Assembly (NCBI GenBank): GCA_049324835.1 | Contig: JBMOMT010000036.1 | Coordinates: forward strand, 35,985 to 99,984 | Reading direction: 5' to 3' | Source: JBMOMT01 sp049324835 | GTDB lineage: Bacteria; Chloroflexota; Anaerolineae; CAYNKW01 | DNA: 64,000 nt | In this document: positions 7,783 through 16,345 of the stretch, piece after piece | Layout: every line of letters starts with the position of its first letter | How positions within the stretch are numbered: position 1 is the first letter of the stretch | Notes under the pieces: model-generated | Databases searched by the model: none | The model's input: only the letters and a program-made list of their open reading frames with translations | Told to the model about the DNA's origin: nothing | Translations under genes and position numbers: made by a program

Positions 7783-8613
7783 TCAACCGACTGTGTACCA
7801 CAGGAAAATCTCATCGCCCCAGATCATCACCACCCAGCCGGCAGCGATCAGAAAGGGGCCGTAGGGAATGGCGCTGAAGGCCGAGTAGGATCGTCGCGCC
7901 ACGGCTCTGACCAGCCAATAGAGGCCGCCGCCGATGCCACCCAGCAGCACACCCAGCAGCAGGGCAAAGACGATGCCCGGAAAGCCCACCATCAGCCCGA
8001 TGAAGGTGCTGAGGGTGACATCACCAAACCCCAGAGCCACTTCGGAGATGCGATGGCCTCTCAGCTTTTCCATCAGGCGCACGAATAGATGGCCCGCGAG
8101 ATACATGGCCCAGACGATCAAAAAGCCGATCCCGCCTCCCAACAGGGCCAATCGCCAGTTATAGTTTTCGCGGCTCAGAAACAGGCTGCCGGCAGCGGCC
8201 AGCACGATGGCCGGCAGGGTCGTCACGTGCAGCACGAGGCGGTGCTCCATGTCGGTGACAAAAAGCAGCACCAGGATGGCGGTGTAGAGCGTTTCGAAAA
8301 AGAGCCGTGTGGAGGGGCCGTATCGCTGCCACAGAAAGGCAAACAGCAGGGCTGTGGCGATCTCGACCAGCAGATGGCGCAGCGGCAGTCGCGCTCCGCA
8401 GTGGGTGCAACGGCCGCGCGCCAGCAGCAGGCCAGAGAGGGCCAGCCAGCCATACCAGGGCCGGGGCCGGCGGCAGCGATCACAAACCGGCGCGCCCGGC
8501 CTCTCGCGTCGCGGCAGGTCATCGGCCAGGACGTTCAACAGGCCGCCGACGATCAGCCCCAGGAGAGCGAACAGCAGGCACGGCAAAATGTTTGACAAAT
8601 CCTGTCCTCCCAT
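7783..8613 (-). CDS. Prepilin peptidase (A24 family, PilD/ComC-like)
   Basis: A 276-residue polytopic membrane aspartyl protease that cleaves the leader of type IV prepilins or pseudopilins at the cytoplasmic face. It has the N-terminal helix and zinc-binding loop with two Cys pairs (CDRCRRPRP and CTHCGARL). The catalytic Asp residues sit in VTDMEHRLV (about residue 120) and GFGDVTLSTFIGL (about residue 195). About eight membrane segments are visible. The call starts at the ATG at 8613; a TTG five codons later has GGGAGG at better spacing and may be the real start. No other pilus gene is in the window. Confidence 0.92.
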   Translation of the reverse strand: MGGQDLSNILPCLLFALLGLIVGGLLNVLADDLPRRERPGAPVCDRCRRPRPWYGWLALSGLLLARGRCTHCGARLPLRHLLVEIATALLFAFLWQRYGPSTRLFFETLYTAILVLLFVTDMEHRLVLHVTTLPAIVLAAAGSLFLSRENYNWRLALLGGGIGFLIVWAMYLAGHLFVRLMEKLRGHRISEVALGFGDVTLSTFIGLMVGFPGIVFALLLGVLLGGIGGGLYWLVRAVARRSYSAFSAIPYGPFLIAAGWVVMIWGDEIFLWYTVG

Positions 8614-8680
8614 GTAGAATGGCGGGCGATAGGGCCGGCGTTCAGGCGCTGCCCACTCGCATCAGGATTGGAGAGGCAAC

Positions 8681-9502
8681 TTGGAAACGTATGATCGGGT
8701 CAGTGTAACCGTTGGTTTTGTCTTGTTGGGTCTGGTGCTGTTTCTGTTGGTCGATCTGCCCAGCCGGACGTTCGCTTTTGCCCCGCTGGGCTCGCTGCTG
8801 ACCGTTCAGCTTTCCAAACAATGGCTGCGGGCCTTGCTGACTGCCAGCCTGGCCGTCGCGGGTGCTCATTCCACCGTCAGCGCCCACCCTCTGGCCCGGA
8901 GTGGCGCGCAGCACCCTGGTCTCACCGCCTGGATCGCGCCCGGCCTGATCGGCTTGCTTGTCCCGTTTCTGCTGCCATTGGCGCCAGACTTGCGCTACTG
9001 GCTCGGTGGACTGGCTCTGGCGGCGGTGGTGTTGGGCGGTGTGATCCTGCTAGAGTATTATACCACCGACCCCAACGCGCCGGAATACGATCTGGCTCGT
9101 CTGGCGCAGAGTGTGCTGACCTATGCCGTGGCCCTGGCGGCCTTTGTGTTGATCTACCAGAGTCGCAGCCGGAGCCTGGTCACGGCGACGGCCACCAGCC
9201 TGGTGAGCGCTTTGATGGCCTGGCGCATGCTTCAGGGCCTGGATGCATCGTTGCGCCGCATTTTGCTCTATGCCGCTCTGGTGGGTCTGGTGATGGGCCA
9301 GTGCACCTGGGCGCTCAATTACTGGCGCATCCACGCGCTGACCGGCGGCGTGTTGCTGCTATTGTTTTTCTACGTTGGCCTGGGCATGGCGCAGCAGCAC
9401 CTGCAGGCTTTGCTCACCCGCCGCGTGGCCATCGAGTACGGCGCGGTGGCGGCTATCGGTCTGTGGCTCGTCCTGCGTTTTGGCGTCTGGCTGGGCATCT
9501 GA
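8681..9502 (+). CDS. Polytopic membrane protein of unknown function
   Basis: A 273-residue hydrophobic protein with about eight membrane segments and a short hydrophilic loop after LEYYTTDPNAPEYDLARL (about residues 125-145). It starts at TTG with GGAGAGG seven to eleven bases upstream; no ATG fits. It is transcribed divergently from the prepilin peptidase and ends 27 bp before the convergent recJ stop. The loop sequence resembles membrane proteins I have seen only in Chloroflexota-type genomes, but no catalytic or transport motif can be named. Confidence 0.7.
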   Translation: METYDRVSVTVGFVLLGLVLFLLVDLPSRTFAFAPLGSLLTVQLSKQWLRALLTASLAVAGAHSTVSAHPLARSGAQHPGLTAWIAPGLIGLLVPFLLPLAPDLRYWLGGLALAAVVLGGVILLEYYTTDPNAPEYDLARLAQSVLTYAVALAAFVLIYQSRSRSLVTATATSLVSALMAWRMLQGLDASLRRILLYAALVGLVMGQCTWALNYWRIHALTGGVLLLLFFYVGLGMAQQHLQALLTRRVAIEYGAVAAIGLWLVLRFGVWLGI

Positions 9503-9528
9503 GGGCCGGGCTGCGTTCCTCTGCCGGG

Positions 9529-11238
9529 TCACGAGGACGGTTGCCAGTCCTGGACGATCAGTTGCGGCCGTTTCTCCCCGTTCCACTCGTTCATGTCCAG
9601 GTGATAGGCCAGGTCGATCTGCGTGGGCAGGTTATCCACTTCCTGCCCCCGCCGGAAGGCGACCCCATCCCACAGCGCGCGACCATCGCTCACCCTGAGT
9701 TTGAGGTGCTGGCCCTCGGCTCCGATCGCCTGGGCCTGTCTGACCCTGAGCCCGCGGCTGACCAGTAACGGCATCGGGTTGGCTTCGCCGAAGGGTTGGA
9801 GCTGCTCCAACTGCTCGTAGAGTTGATACAGATCGGGGCCCAGGGTCAGTTCGGCATCGATCTGTAACCGTGGTGTCAGTTCCTCTCCGGCAAGCTGTTG
9901 GCTGGCAATCGCCAACAGGCGCTCCTGGAGGGCCGGCAGATTCTCGTTGCGCACGGTAAAGCCGGCGGCCATGGCGTGTCCGCCGTGGCGTTCCAGCAGA
10001 TCGGCGCACTCGTCCAGGGCCCGGGTGATGTGAAACTCGGCGATGCTGCGGCAAGAGCCGCGGCTCTCACTCTCGCCGTACTCCAGGACGATGGACGGGC
10101 GGTAGAATTCGTCGGTCAGGCGGCTGGCCACCAGGCCAACGATGCCCGGATGAAAGTCGGGAGAGCCGGCAAAGAGGAGGTAGGGCGCCTGGCCGGAATC
10201 GTCCAGCACCTGCGTCCGGGCGAGCTCGCTGGCCGTTTGGGTGAGGTGCTGCCGTTTCTGATTCAGGTGATCCAGCGCCCCGGCGTATTCTTTGGCCCTA
10301 TCTGGGTCTTTGGTCAGCAGCAGGTAATAGGCCTGCATGGCATCTTGCAGCCGCCCGGCGGCGTTGAGGCGCGGCCCCAGCACAAAGCCGATGGTCGTCG
10401 AGGTGATCTGGCCGGCTTTGACGCCGGCCAGCGCCGTGAGCGCCTGGATGCCCTTGCGCCGTGGCGCGTTGAGCTCGACCAGGCCACGCCGCACCAGGGT
10501 GCGGTTTTCGTCTGTGAGAGGCACGATGTCGGCCACGGTTCCCAGCGCCACCAGATCGAGGAGATGTTCCTGGCGCAGCGGTGTAAGCCGCCCCGGCTTT
10601 TTTACCGTTGCCATGAGGGCCTGAGCCAGTTTGAAGGCGATGCCCACCCCGGCCAGCCCCTTGAAGGGGTAGTCGCAGCCCGGCTGTTTGGGGTTGATCA
10701 CCGCCAGGGCGGGCGGCAGCTCTGGCCCCACCGAGTGATGGTCGGTGAGGATCAGATCCAGCCCCAGTTGATTGCCGTGGGCCACCTCTTGCGCCGAACG
10801 GATGCCGCAGTCTGTGGTGACGACCAGTTTTACCTCGCGCGCGGCCAGATTTTCCAGGGCGTCGGTGTTGAGGCCATAACCCTCGTCGATGCGATCCGGG
10901 ATGTAGGGGGCGGCTGTTGCGCCCAGGGCCGTCAGGGTCTGGGTGAGCAAGGCCGTGGCGGTGATGCCGTCGGCGTCAAAGTCGCCATAGACGGCGATGC
11001 GCTCGCCGCGCCGGATGGCCCTTTCGATCCGCTCGACGGCTACTGCCATGCCGCTCATCAGAAAAGGATCGTGCAGTGGCGCATCCGCAGCCAAAAAGGC
11101 CTGTACGGTTTCAGGCTCGCGCAGCTGGCGATTGTACAGTATCTGCAAAACGATCGGGTGCAGGTGGGGAAAGCGCTGGCAATAGGCGTCCGGCATGAGG
11201 GGCGGATCGAGCCAGCGTTTGGGCATGACTGCGGACAA
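9529..11238 (-). CDS. recJ: Single-stranded-DNA-specific exonuclease RecJ
   Basis: A 569-residue DHH/DHHA1 5'-3' single-strand exonuclease for recombination and mismatch repair. The DHH-family motifs are ordered: YGDFDADGITATALL (motif I, about residue 82), TTDCGIRS (motif II), TDHHSVG (motif III, DHH) and the DHHA1 block with GGHAMAAGFTV (about residue 425), followed by the OB-like C-terminal domain (ELIVQDWQ-type ending). The start is TTG 11238, with GGAGGAG six bases upstream; the ATG four codons later has none. The length matches bacterial RecJ. Confidence 0.96.
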   Translation of the reverse strand: MSAVMPKRWLDPPLMPDAYCQRFPHLHPIVLQILYNRQLREPETVQAFLAADAPLHDPFLMSGMAVAVERIERAIRRGERIAVYGDFDADGITATALLTQTLTALGATAAPYIPDRIDEGYGLNTDALENLAAREVKLVVTTDCGIRSAQEVAHGNQLGLDLILTDHHSVGPELPPALAVINPKQPGCDYPFKGLAGVGIAFKLAQALMATVKKPGRLTPLRQEHLLDLVALGTVADIVPLTDENRTLVRRGLVELNAPRRKGIQALTALAGVKAGQITSTTIGFVLGPRLNAAGRLQDAMQAYYLLLTKDPDRAKEYAGALDHLNQKRQHLTQTASELARTQVLDDSGQAPYLLFAGSPDFHPGIVGLVASRLTDEFYRPSIVLEYGESESRGSCRSIAEFHITRALDECADLLERHGGHAMAAGFTVRNENLPALQERLLAIASQQLAGEELTPRLQIDAELTLGPDLYQLYEQLEQLQPFGEANPMPLLVSRGLRVRQAQAIGAEGQHLKLRVSDGRALWDGVAFRRGQEVDNLPTQIDLAYHLDMNEWNGEKRPQLIVQDWQPSS

Positions 11239-11272
11239 GGGTTACTCCTCCCTGAAGGGTATGGTGCGGTGG

Positions 11273-11301
11273 ATCATAACACAAGAGCAGCCTGTAGTCA
11301 A
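11273..11301 (-). promoter_or_regulatory. Promoter of recJ
   Basis: TTGACT, 17 bp, TATGAT on the minus strand, 35 bp upstream of the TTG start. Confidence 0.65.
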
Positions 11302-11339
11302 CCGCGTGCAACTTGTGGCGCAGGGAGGCGTATAGGTGG

Positions 11340-11368
11340 TTGACAATCGTGCTACACGGTGGTAAAAT
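11340..11368 (+). promoter_or_regulatory. Promoter of the DUF4870 gene
   Basis: TTGACA, 17 bp, TAAAAT, about 60 bp before the ATG and back to back with the recJ promoter. Confidence 0.75.
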
Positions 11369-11426
11369 GGCCTCAGTGTGCGAATCCGTGTAGCCAGGCC
11401 TGACCAATAAATAGGAGGTAACAGAC

Positions 11427-11825
11427 ATGGCGGAAGAGATGGAAACCTTTGAAGAGCCAGTAGCGTCTGGGGGTATGGGCATCACCGACGACGACAAGTT
11501 GTGGGCTTTGCTCTCGTATCTTCTCTGGCCGTTGGGCTCGATTCTGGTGGCGGTGATGGAAGACAAAAAGGCGCGGCCCTACGTCAAGTATCACGCCATT
11601 CAGGCAGCGGGTCTGGGTGTGGCGATATGGGTGATCGTCATGATCGTGGCCTGTGTCCTGGGACTCGTCACCTTTTTCATCGGGGGCCTGGGTGCGTGTT
11701 GTGGCTTTCTGCCCGTTTTGGCGCTGTTCTATTACGCCTACCTGGCCTACCAGGGCGACTATTTCGAGATCGCCTATCTCACCGATTTTATGGTGAAGCA
11801 GGGTTGGCTGACAAAGCCTCTGTAG
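11427..11825 (+). CDS. DUF4870/Tic20-like small membrane protein
   Basis: A 132-residue membrane protein with an acidic N-terminal tail (MAEEMETFEEPVAS), then DDDKLWALLSYLLWPLGSI, the KARPYVKYHAIQA segment typical of DUF4870/Tic20-like proteins (usually YVRFHALQAI), and three to four membrane helices. Its function is unknown; relatives are thought to lie in the cytoplasmic membrane. An excellent AGGAGGT site precedes the ATG by seven bases, and it is monocistronic between its own promoter and a strong bidirectional terminator. Confidence 0.82.
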   Translation: MAEEMETFEEPVASGGMGITDDDKLWALLSYLLWPLGSILVAVMEDKKARPYVKYHAIQAAGLGVAIWVIVMIVACVLGLVTFFIGGLGACCGFLPVLALFYYAYLAYQGDYFEIAYLTDFMVKQGWLTKPL

Positions 11826-11837
11826 CTCTCAAGATAT

Positions 11838-11870
11838 AAAACGCGCCGAGAAGACCTCTCGGCGCGTTTT
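11838..11870. terminator. Bidirectional intrinsic terminator
   Basis: A perfect 13-bp stem (AAAACGCGCCGAG / CTCGGCGCGTTTT) with a seven-base loop between convergent genes. It overlaps the last codons of the pseudouridine synthase gene. Confidence 0.93.
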
Positions 11871-12669
11871 ATTTTCGGCGGCCAGAGCGACGCCGGGCAT
11901 CGGCCTGGCGGGTCACGCTGCTCTTTAATGTTTTGATCTCCTGGCGGGTGAGCCTGCGGGTAGCGCCGGGTTTGAGATCACCCAGGTGGAGCGGTCCGAT
12001 GCGCAGCCGGATCAGGCGTTGCACCGGATGGCCCACCGCGGCGCACATGCGCCGGATCTGACGCTTGCGACCTTCGCGTAGCACCATGCCCAGCCAGGTG
12101 TTGCCATGAGGGGCCGGCTCGTCCAGGACGAGCCAGACCCGCGCCGGAGCGGTGGGTCCGTCTTCCAGGGTGATGCCCTGGCGCAGGGCTTGCAGGGCTT
12201 GGCGCCCCGGCCGCCCCCGCACCAGCACCCGGTACTCGCGCTCGTGCTGGTGGCGCGGATGGGTGAGGCGCTCGGTGAGCGGGCCATCGTTGGTCAGCAG
12301 CAGCAGGCCCTCGCTCTCTTGGTCCAGACGACCCACCGGGTACACCCGGACGTTGCCGGGCACAAATTGTAACACCGTGGGCCGCCCGTGAGGATCGGTG
12401 GTGGTCGAGAGGTAACCCGGCGGCTTGTGCAGCAGCAGGTAGATCGGTTCGGAGGGTGTCTGGATCGGCTCACCATCGACGGCAACGGCATCGTGGTGGG
12501 GGTCGATGCGCGTGCCCAACTCGGTGATGAGCCGGCCGTTGACCGCCACGCGCCCCTGCCGGATCAACTCCTCGCAGGCGCGGCGTGAGCCTATGCCGGC
12601 CCGGGCCATCACTTTTTGCAGCCGTTCGCCCTGTTTGGGAGGCTGTGACTGGGACTGTGAGGCAGGCAT
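11869..12669 (-). CDS. RsuA/RluB-family rRNA pseudouridine synthase
   Basis: A 266-residue enzyme that isomerises a uridine in rRNA (RluB-like in 23S or RsuA-like in 16S). It has an N-terminal S4 RNA-binding domain (residues about 12-60: GERLQKVMARAGIGSRRACE and VAVNGRL). The catalytic domain holds the Asp in VGRLDQESEGLLLLTNDG (about 118), and the RKRQIRRMCAAVGHPVQRLIRLRIG block follows. It ends in a basic Arg/Lys-rich tail. It is the third gene of an operon with two membrane-anchored proteins (2 bp gap upstream). Which rRNA position it modifies cannot be read from the sequence. Confidence 0.93.
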   Translation of the reverse strand: MPASQSQSQPPKQGERLQKVMARAGIGSRRACEELIRQGRVAVNGRLITELGTRIDPHHDAVAVDGEPIQTPSEPIYLLLHKPPGYLSTTTDPHGRPTVLQFVPGNVRVYPVGRLDQESEGLLLLTNDGPLTERLTHPRHQHEREYRVLVRGRPGRQALQALRQGITLEDGPTAPARVWLVLDEPAPHGNTWLGMVLREGRKRQIRRMCAAVGHPVQRLIRLRIGPLHLGDLKPGATRRLTRQEIKTLKSSVTRQADARRRSGRRK

Positions 12670-12671
12670 GG

Positions 12672-13412
12672 TCAGCCGCCGTCGCCGGTGATAGGTAGGA
12701 TGGCTTTTACCAGGGAAAAGCTCACCGGGGTCGACGTTGCCCCTGTGGCCACATCCACGGCCACGATGGTGTGTTCTCCTGCGGCCAGCTCGATCACCGG
12801 CAAGATGACCCAGCGCCCGTTGGGATCGGCCACTGCCTGGCCCAGGTAACTATCACCCTCGAAAAGCTGGATGGTGGCTACCGGCCCGCTGCTGCCGCTC
12901 ACGCTCAGCGCCTCGCCGGGCAGTTCGCTGCCGTCGAGAGGGCTCTCGATGACCGGGACGATGACCGGCGGTGGTGTGGCCGTCGGGGTGAGTGTCGGCG
13001 GCGCGGCGGTGGGGGAGGGAGTCGGCGTGGGCGAAGAGGTGAGTGTGGGCGACGGGGTGTCGGTTGGAGGCTGGGCGGTCACGGTGATGACCAGGGGCCA
13101 AGGGCTCTGCGTGGGCGTGACGGTCGGCGTGGCCGTGAAGGCCTGGGTGGTTGGCGGCATCGTCGGGGTGGATGTTGCCATCTGCGGCGCAACCGTGGGG
13201 CTGAGCGACGGCCTGACCAGGGGCGTGTCTGTGGCTGCGGAAGCGGTGGTCACGGCGGCGATGGCGGTGGGCGTTGGTGTTTCTTCACGCCCAGCCTGAC
13301 TGACGAGCAGCGTCACGCCCAGCAATGCGATCAGGATGGTGGCAATGACGATGATCGTTTTCTTTTTCTTTTGATACGCCTCGTCGAAGGCGAGCAGGTC
13401 CTCGGTCATCAC
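12672..13412 (-). CDS. Membrane-anchored Thr/Pro-rich protein with Ig-like domain
   Basis: A 246-residue protein with a short charged cytosolic N-terminus, one membrane helix (TIIVIATILIALLGVTLLV, about residues 19-37), a long low-complexity Thr/Pro/Ser linker (about 45-150) and a C-terminal beta-sandwich-like domain (VIESPLDGSELPGEALSVSG onwards). This last part resembles bacterial Ig-like or big-domain repeats. It should sit outside the cytoplasmic membrane; the partner is unknown. It ends in LPITGDGG, but no hydrophobic tail follows, so this is not a sortase signal. Its ATG overlaps the stop of the upstream gene (ATGA). Confidence 0.75.
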   Translation of the reverse strand: MMTEDLLAFDEAYQKKKKTIIVIATILIALLGVTLLVSQAGREETPTPTAIAAVTTASAATDTPLVRPSLSPTVAPQMATSTPTMPPTTQAFTATPTVTPTQSPWPLVITVTAQPPTDTPSPTLTSSPTPTPSPTAAPPTLTPTATPPPVIVPVIESPLDGSELPGEALSVSGSSGPVATIQLFEGDSYLGQAVADPNGRWVILPVIELAAGEHTIVAVDVATGATSTPVSFSLVKAILPITGDGG

Positions 13413-13948
13413 CCGCCTCGTTGGGCCAGGACGCGCGCCTGTTCGATCCAGACTTCTGGCTCGAATTTTCGCCAGGCGGGCACTTCGAGGATCTCGCGCA
13501 GCCGTTCAGGGGTGGAACTGGCCAGTTGCTCAAAACTGGCGATACCGGCGTCGCGCAGTTTCCACTGGTAGATGCGCCCCACGCCTCTGATGGCGGTCAG
13601 ATCGTCGGGGTGGGTGGTCATGTACTGCTGGAACTGGCGGTTGAGACCTTCGTAGTTGTCTTTGGTTTTCTCCTGCTCCTGACGCAGAGCTTTGATCTCG
13701 TGTTCGCGTTCCTGGAGTAGATCACGCAGCGTGACGGCCAGTTGTTCGCCGGTGGTGTCGATCTCGTGGGCGGCCGGCGAAGCCGGGATGTCGGATCTTT
13801 CTTCCGCCATCAGCACCAGGCCGCGTCTTTTGGCCCGTATTTCCCAATACTTCAGATCCAGATAATACTCTAACAACCAGCCGATCAAAAATCCGACGAC
13901 TAACGAAACCATGATGACCAGAATCCAGACCACCGTTTCAGGCAGCAT
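13409..13948 (-). CDS. Membrane-anchored coiled-coil protein with helix-hairpin-helix domain
   Basis: A 179-residue protein with an N-terminal membrane helix (ETVVWILVIMVSLVVGFLIG), then a charged coiled coil (about residues 70-115, LREREHEIKALRQEQEKTKD-like). A C-terminal helix-hairpin-helix segment follows (DDLTAIRGVGRIYQWKLRDAGIASFEQLA), of the DUF4332/HhH type that binds DNA or mediates protein contacts. AAGGAAGGGGG precedes the ATG. It is the first gene of the operon with the Ig-like protein and the pseudouridine synthase, under its own promoter. The function is not known. Confidence 0.7.
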   Translation of the reverse strand: MLPETVVWILVIMVSLVVGFLIGWLLEYYLDLKYWEIRAKRRGLVLMAEERSDIPASPAAHEIDTTGEQLAVTLRDLLQEREHEIKALRQEQEKTKDNYEGLNRQFQQYMTTHPDDLTAIRGVGRIYQWKLRDAGIASFEQLASSTPERLREILEVPAWRKFEPEVWIEQARVLAQRGG

Positions 13949-14019
13949 GTCCCCCTTCCTTTCTGCGCATATCGCTGGTTGGCCCTCCGGCGTTGGAGGC
14001 TTGGATCAATTATGTCATC

Positions 14020-14048
14020 ATTATAGTAGACAAGTCTCCAGGTGTCAA
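14020..14048 (-). promoter_or_regulatory. Promoter of the HhH/Ig-like/pseudouridine-synthase operon
   Basis: TTGACA, 17 bp, TATAAT on the minus strand, about 70 bp upstream of the ATG at 13948. Confidence 0.8.
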
Positions 14049-14082
14049 GAGGAGGATCGTCCTATTGGGGCCGCGACGAAAA

Positions 14083-14123
14083 AAGCGCCGGTCTGTGGTT
14101 CCAAAGCCAACAGTCTGGCGCTT
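14083..14123 (-). terminator. Terminator of the 146-residue hypothetical gene
   Basis: A stem AAGCGCC / GGCGCTT around a long loop, followed on the minus strand by T6 (A run at 14078-14084). It is 20 bp past the stop codon at 14143. Confidence 0.65.
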
Positions 14124-14142
14124 GAAATGGCATGAGAGCTCG

Positions 14143-14583
14143 TCACCTTTTTTTCTTCTGGCGTGGTTGGTACGGTTTGATGCCTCTGTGGTTGGCGCTG
14201 TGGGTCAACATACGCAGCAACGTGCTGGGGCTGCGTTTGCCGATGGCTTCGTAAAGCTCCATGGGTGAGAGTGGTATGTTGCCGTTGGCCAGGAACACAC
14301 GCAAGATGGCGTCGATGGTAGGCGTCTGCTCGGTGATGTAATCTGGTTTGTGGCTGCAGCAGGTTTGCAGCGAGTGCCACAGGGCATCGACGCGCGTCAC
14401 CCGGGCCGTATCGGGATCGATCCAGTCGATCTCTTCGGTATCCTGGTGCGATTGAAATATCTTTTGACAGTCGGTGCAAAGGTGGCTCCAAAGATACACC
14501 CGAAAGTTTTCGTTATTCTGTTCCCACCAGTCAAAGTCGATGTGAAATTTGGTATCGATGGTGGGTTTAATCCACTTGGTCAT
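14143..14583 (-). CDS. Hypothetical protein with winged-helix-like C-terminus
   Basis: A 146-residue cytosolic protein with no membrane segment. The N-terminal half has paired cysteines (LCTDCQKIF and LQTCCSHKPDY) that could bind a metal. The C-terminal half (TIDAILRVFLANGNIPLSPMELYEAIGKRSPSTLLRML, residues about 88-130) reads like a HARE/winged-helix module, and the chain ends in a basic tail (RQKKKR). It lies 60 bp after the 524-residue gene, which has a comparable C-terminal segment, so the two are probably co-transcribed and functionally linked. I do not recognise a named family. Confidence 0.6.
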   Translation of the reverse strand: MTKWIKPTIDTKFHIDFDWWEQNNENFRVYLWSHLCTDCQKIFQSHQDTEEIDWIDPDTARVTRVDALWHSLQTCCSHKPDYITEQTPTIDAILRVFLANGNIPLSPMELYEAIGKRSPSTLLRMLTHSANHRGIKPYQPRQKKKR

Positions 14584-14643
14584 CCATCACCTCGTTGCAT
14601 TGGAGAATCTACCGGTAAAAGGAGAAACGGAAACCGGCGGCGC

Positions 14644-16218
14644 TCATCCGATGAATCTCCAGTTGGCGTCGCCCATGGGGACAAAGGCCGGGTTGCGCAC
14701 CAGCTCGGCAAAGATGGGCGCTGGCGGGCAACGCCGGGCAATGTTGACCGCACTGTACAGGGTTTTGGCATGCACCGTTCCCTGGGGGTTGAGCTTGGCC
14801 AGTTCCAGGAAAACGTTGTTGACCGTTTCGCTCAAGGGTTGACCCGTTTCTTCCACCTTGATCCACAGGGCATCCACTTCGGAGTCATCTTCTGCCCACA
14901 CCAACATGTTCTCGTCGTAATCGCAGGCGATGGGCATCTTGCGGACGGCAAAACGAAGGGCATTGTCTACGATCTGGGCGACGCGCACCCACTCGCGCCG
15001 CATGCGTCGGGGCTGGAAACCGATACGCACCCGCGATGGATCGCCCGTTTTTTGGAGCTGGATAAAAGCGCCCACCGGGATTTGATTGTCTTTGTACCAC
15101 TGTTCCAGTCCATACACATAATAGTGCTGGTGATTGACCCAGCCGGGCATTTCTCTGCTGTTGTGGGCGTCGATCAGGGTGATCTGTGTGCGTTGGGTAT
15201 TACCTTCGGGGAAAAAGCCGCGCGTTTTGGCGGTGAGGGGCAACGTGCCCACGCGACGGTGTGGAAACGTCAGGGCGAAAACCAGGTTTCTCACCCTGTC
15301 TGCGCCGGGTGGCGCGATCAGATCCGAAGCTTCATCGTCGATTTCCCGTTCCAGTTGCAGAAACTCTTCGCTCAACAGCGATCGCTGGTAGGCGACGGGT
15401 GAATAGTGCAACCGGCGCGGTGGGTAGATGACCTCCGGTGGCAGCAGCCTCACCAGATGCCAGCGGATGTGGCCGGCTGCTCCCACGTCCACGAACCGCT
15501 CGTCCTGAAAGAGGGTGTGATTGAGGGAAAAGACCCTCACCGCTGGTGGGATCTCTTGGGGCAGGTCGATCTCTTTTAACAGAGCCTCCGGGGAGAGCGG
15601 TTGGCCGTGGATGTCGATCATGGCCTCGGCGATGTTACGATGGCCGACGTGGATCTGGGCCATCATGGCCTTGCTGAACCACAAATCGCCGAAAAAGATC
15701 ATGTCATCGCTGGCAACGAGATGGGCTGTCAGCTTTTGTCTGACGCCCGGGCCGTAGAGCTCAAAAAGCTCCTCCGGCCTGAGCATGTCCTCGGCCCAGA
15801 GCAGCGCCTCGATGCCTCCCTCGATGTTCAGAGCATGGGGCTGACTCAATTGCGAGGCAAATTCCTGGATGCCCTCTTCTGATTCCAACTCGACCTGGAT
15901 GACGCTGAAATCACCGTATTCGGGGTTGTGTCCTGGTCGCGTGCCTACCACCGTGCCCAGGTCGAACTCCAGGGCCGGAAAAACCACACGCTGGCCAACC
16001 TGGTAGGCTGCTTTGGGCTGGTACAGCACCCCCTTTCCCAATTCTTTGCGCAGGGCGGTTTCCTCGGCTTCACAGCGGTGACGGATGAGCGCCTGGGCCA
16101 ATTCGTTGGAAGACAGTGGTGTTTCTGCCTCCAGGAGTAGATCGTCCAGGAAGGTCTGATCTGATTTTTCAAAAGTGAATTCGTGCCAATATTCTGAAGA
16201 CTGGGTCTTGCGCAGCAA
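14644..16218 (-). CDS. Hypothetical protein, HARE-HTH-like at both ends
   Basis: A 524-residue soluble protein. Residues about 22-60 (TFLDDLLLEAETPLSSNELAQALIRHRCEAEE) and about 455-520 (TVNNVFLELAKLNPQGTVHAKTLYSAVNIARRCPPAP) both resemble HARE/winged-helix modules. In between are KAAYQVGQRVVFP, a small SH3-like or beta-barrel segment (about 75-120), and a long region with several Trp/Tyr-rich strands (NHQHYYVYGLEQWYKDNQIPVGAF). No catalytic motif is visible. It starts at ATG 16218, about 80 bp downstream of a clear promoter. It is upstream of the 146-residue gene. A role in DNA or chromatin-like binding is inference only. Confidence 0.62.
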   Translation of the reverse strand: MLRKTQSSEYWHEFTFEKSDQTFLDDLLLEAETPLSSNELAQALIRHRCEAEETALRKELGKGVLYQPKAAYQVGQRVVFPALEFDLGTVVGTRPGHNPEYGDFSVIQVELESEEGIQEFASQLSQPHALNIEGGIEALLWAEDMLRPEELFELYGPGVRQKLTAHLVASDDMIFFGDLWFSKAMMAQIHVGHRNIAEAMIDIHGQPLSPEALLKEIDLPQEIPPAVRVFSLNHTLFQDERFVDVGAAGHIRWHLVRLLPPEVIYPPRRLHYSPVAYQRSLLSEEFLQLEREIDDEASDLIAPPGADRVRNLVFALTFPHRRVGTLPLTAKTRGFFPEGNTQRTQITLIDAHNSREMPGWVNHQHYYVYGLEQWYKDNQIPVGAFIQLQKTGDPSRVRIGFQPRRMRREWVRVAQIVDNALRFAVRKMPIACDYDENMLVWAEDDSEVDALWIKVEETGQPLSETVNNVFLELAKLNPQGTVHAKTLYSAVNIARRCPPAPIFAELVRNPAFVPMGDANWRFIG

Positions 16219-16295
16219 AGCTTTCCTCCCGCAGCGGCTTTCTCAAGATCGTTTTGCTGCCTAAAAGTGCAGAGGCAAACAATGAAAGCCCAAGT

Positions 16296-16324
16296 ATTAT
16301 ACCAATTTTTGTTCTACTTGACAA
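16296..16324 (-). promoter_or_regulatory. Promoter of the two hypothetical genes
   Basis: TTGTCA, 17 bp, TATAAT on the minus strand in an AT-rich patch. The -35 end lies 22 bp before the stop codon of the upstream substrate-binding protein. Confidence 0.75.
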
Positions 16325-16345
16325 ATATTTACGCTCAGGTTCCGA

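Noticed and set aside
12672..12700. LPITG near the C-terminus as a sortase signal
   Set aside because: There is no hydrophobic segment or basic tail after it; the protein ends three residues later.
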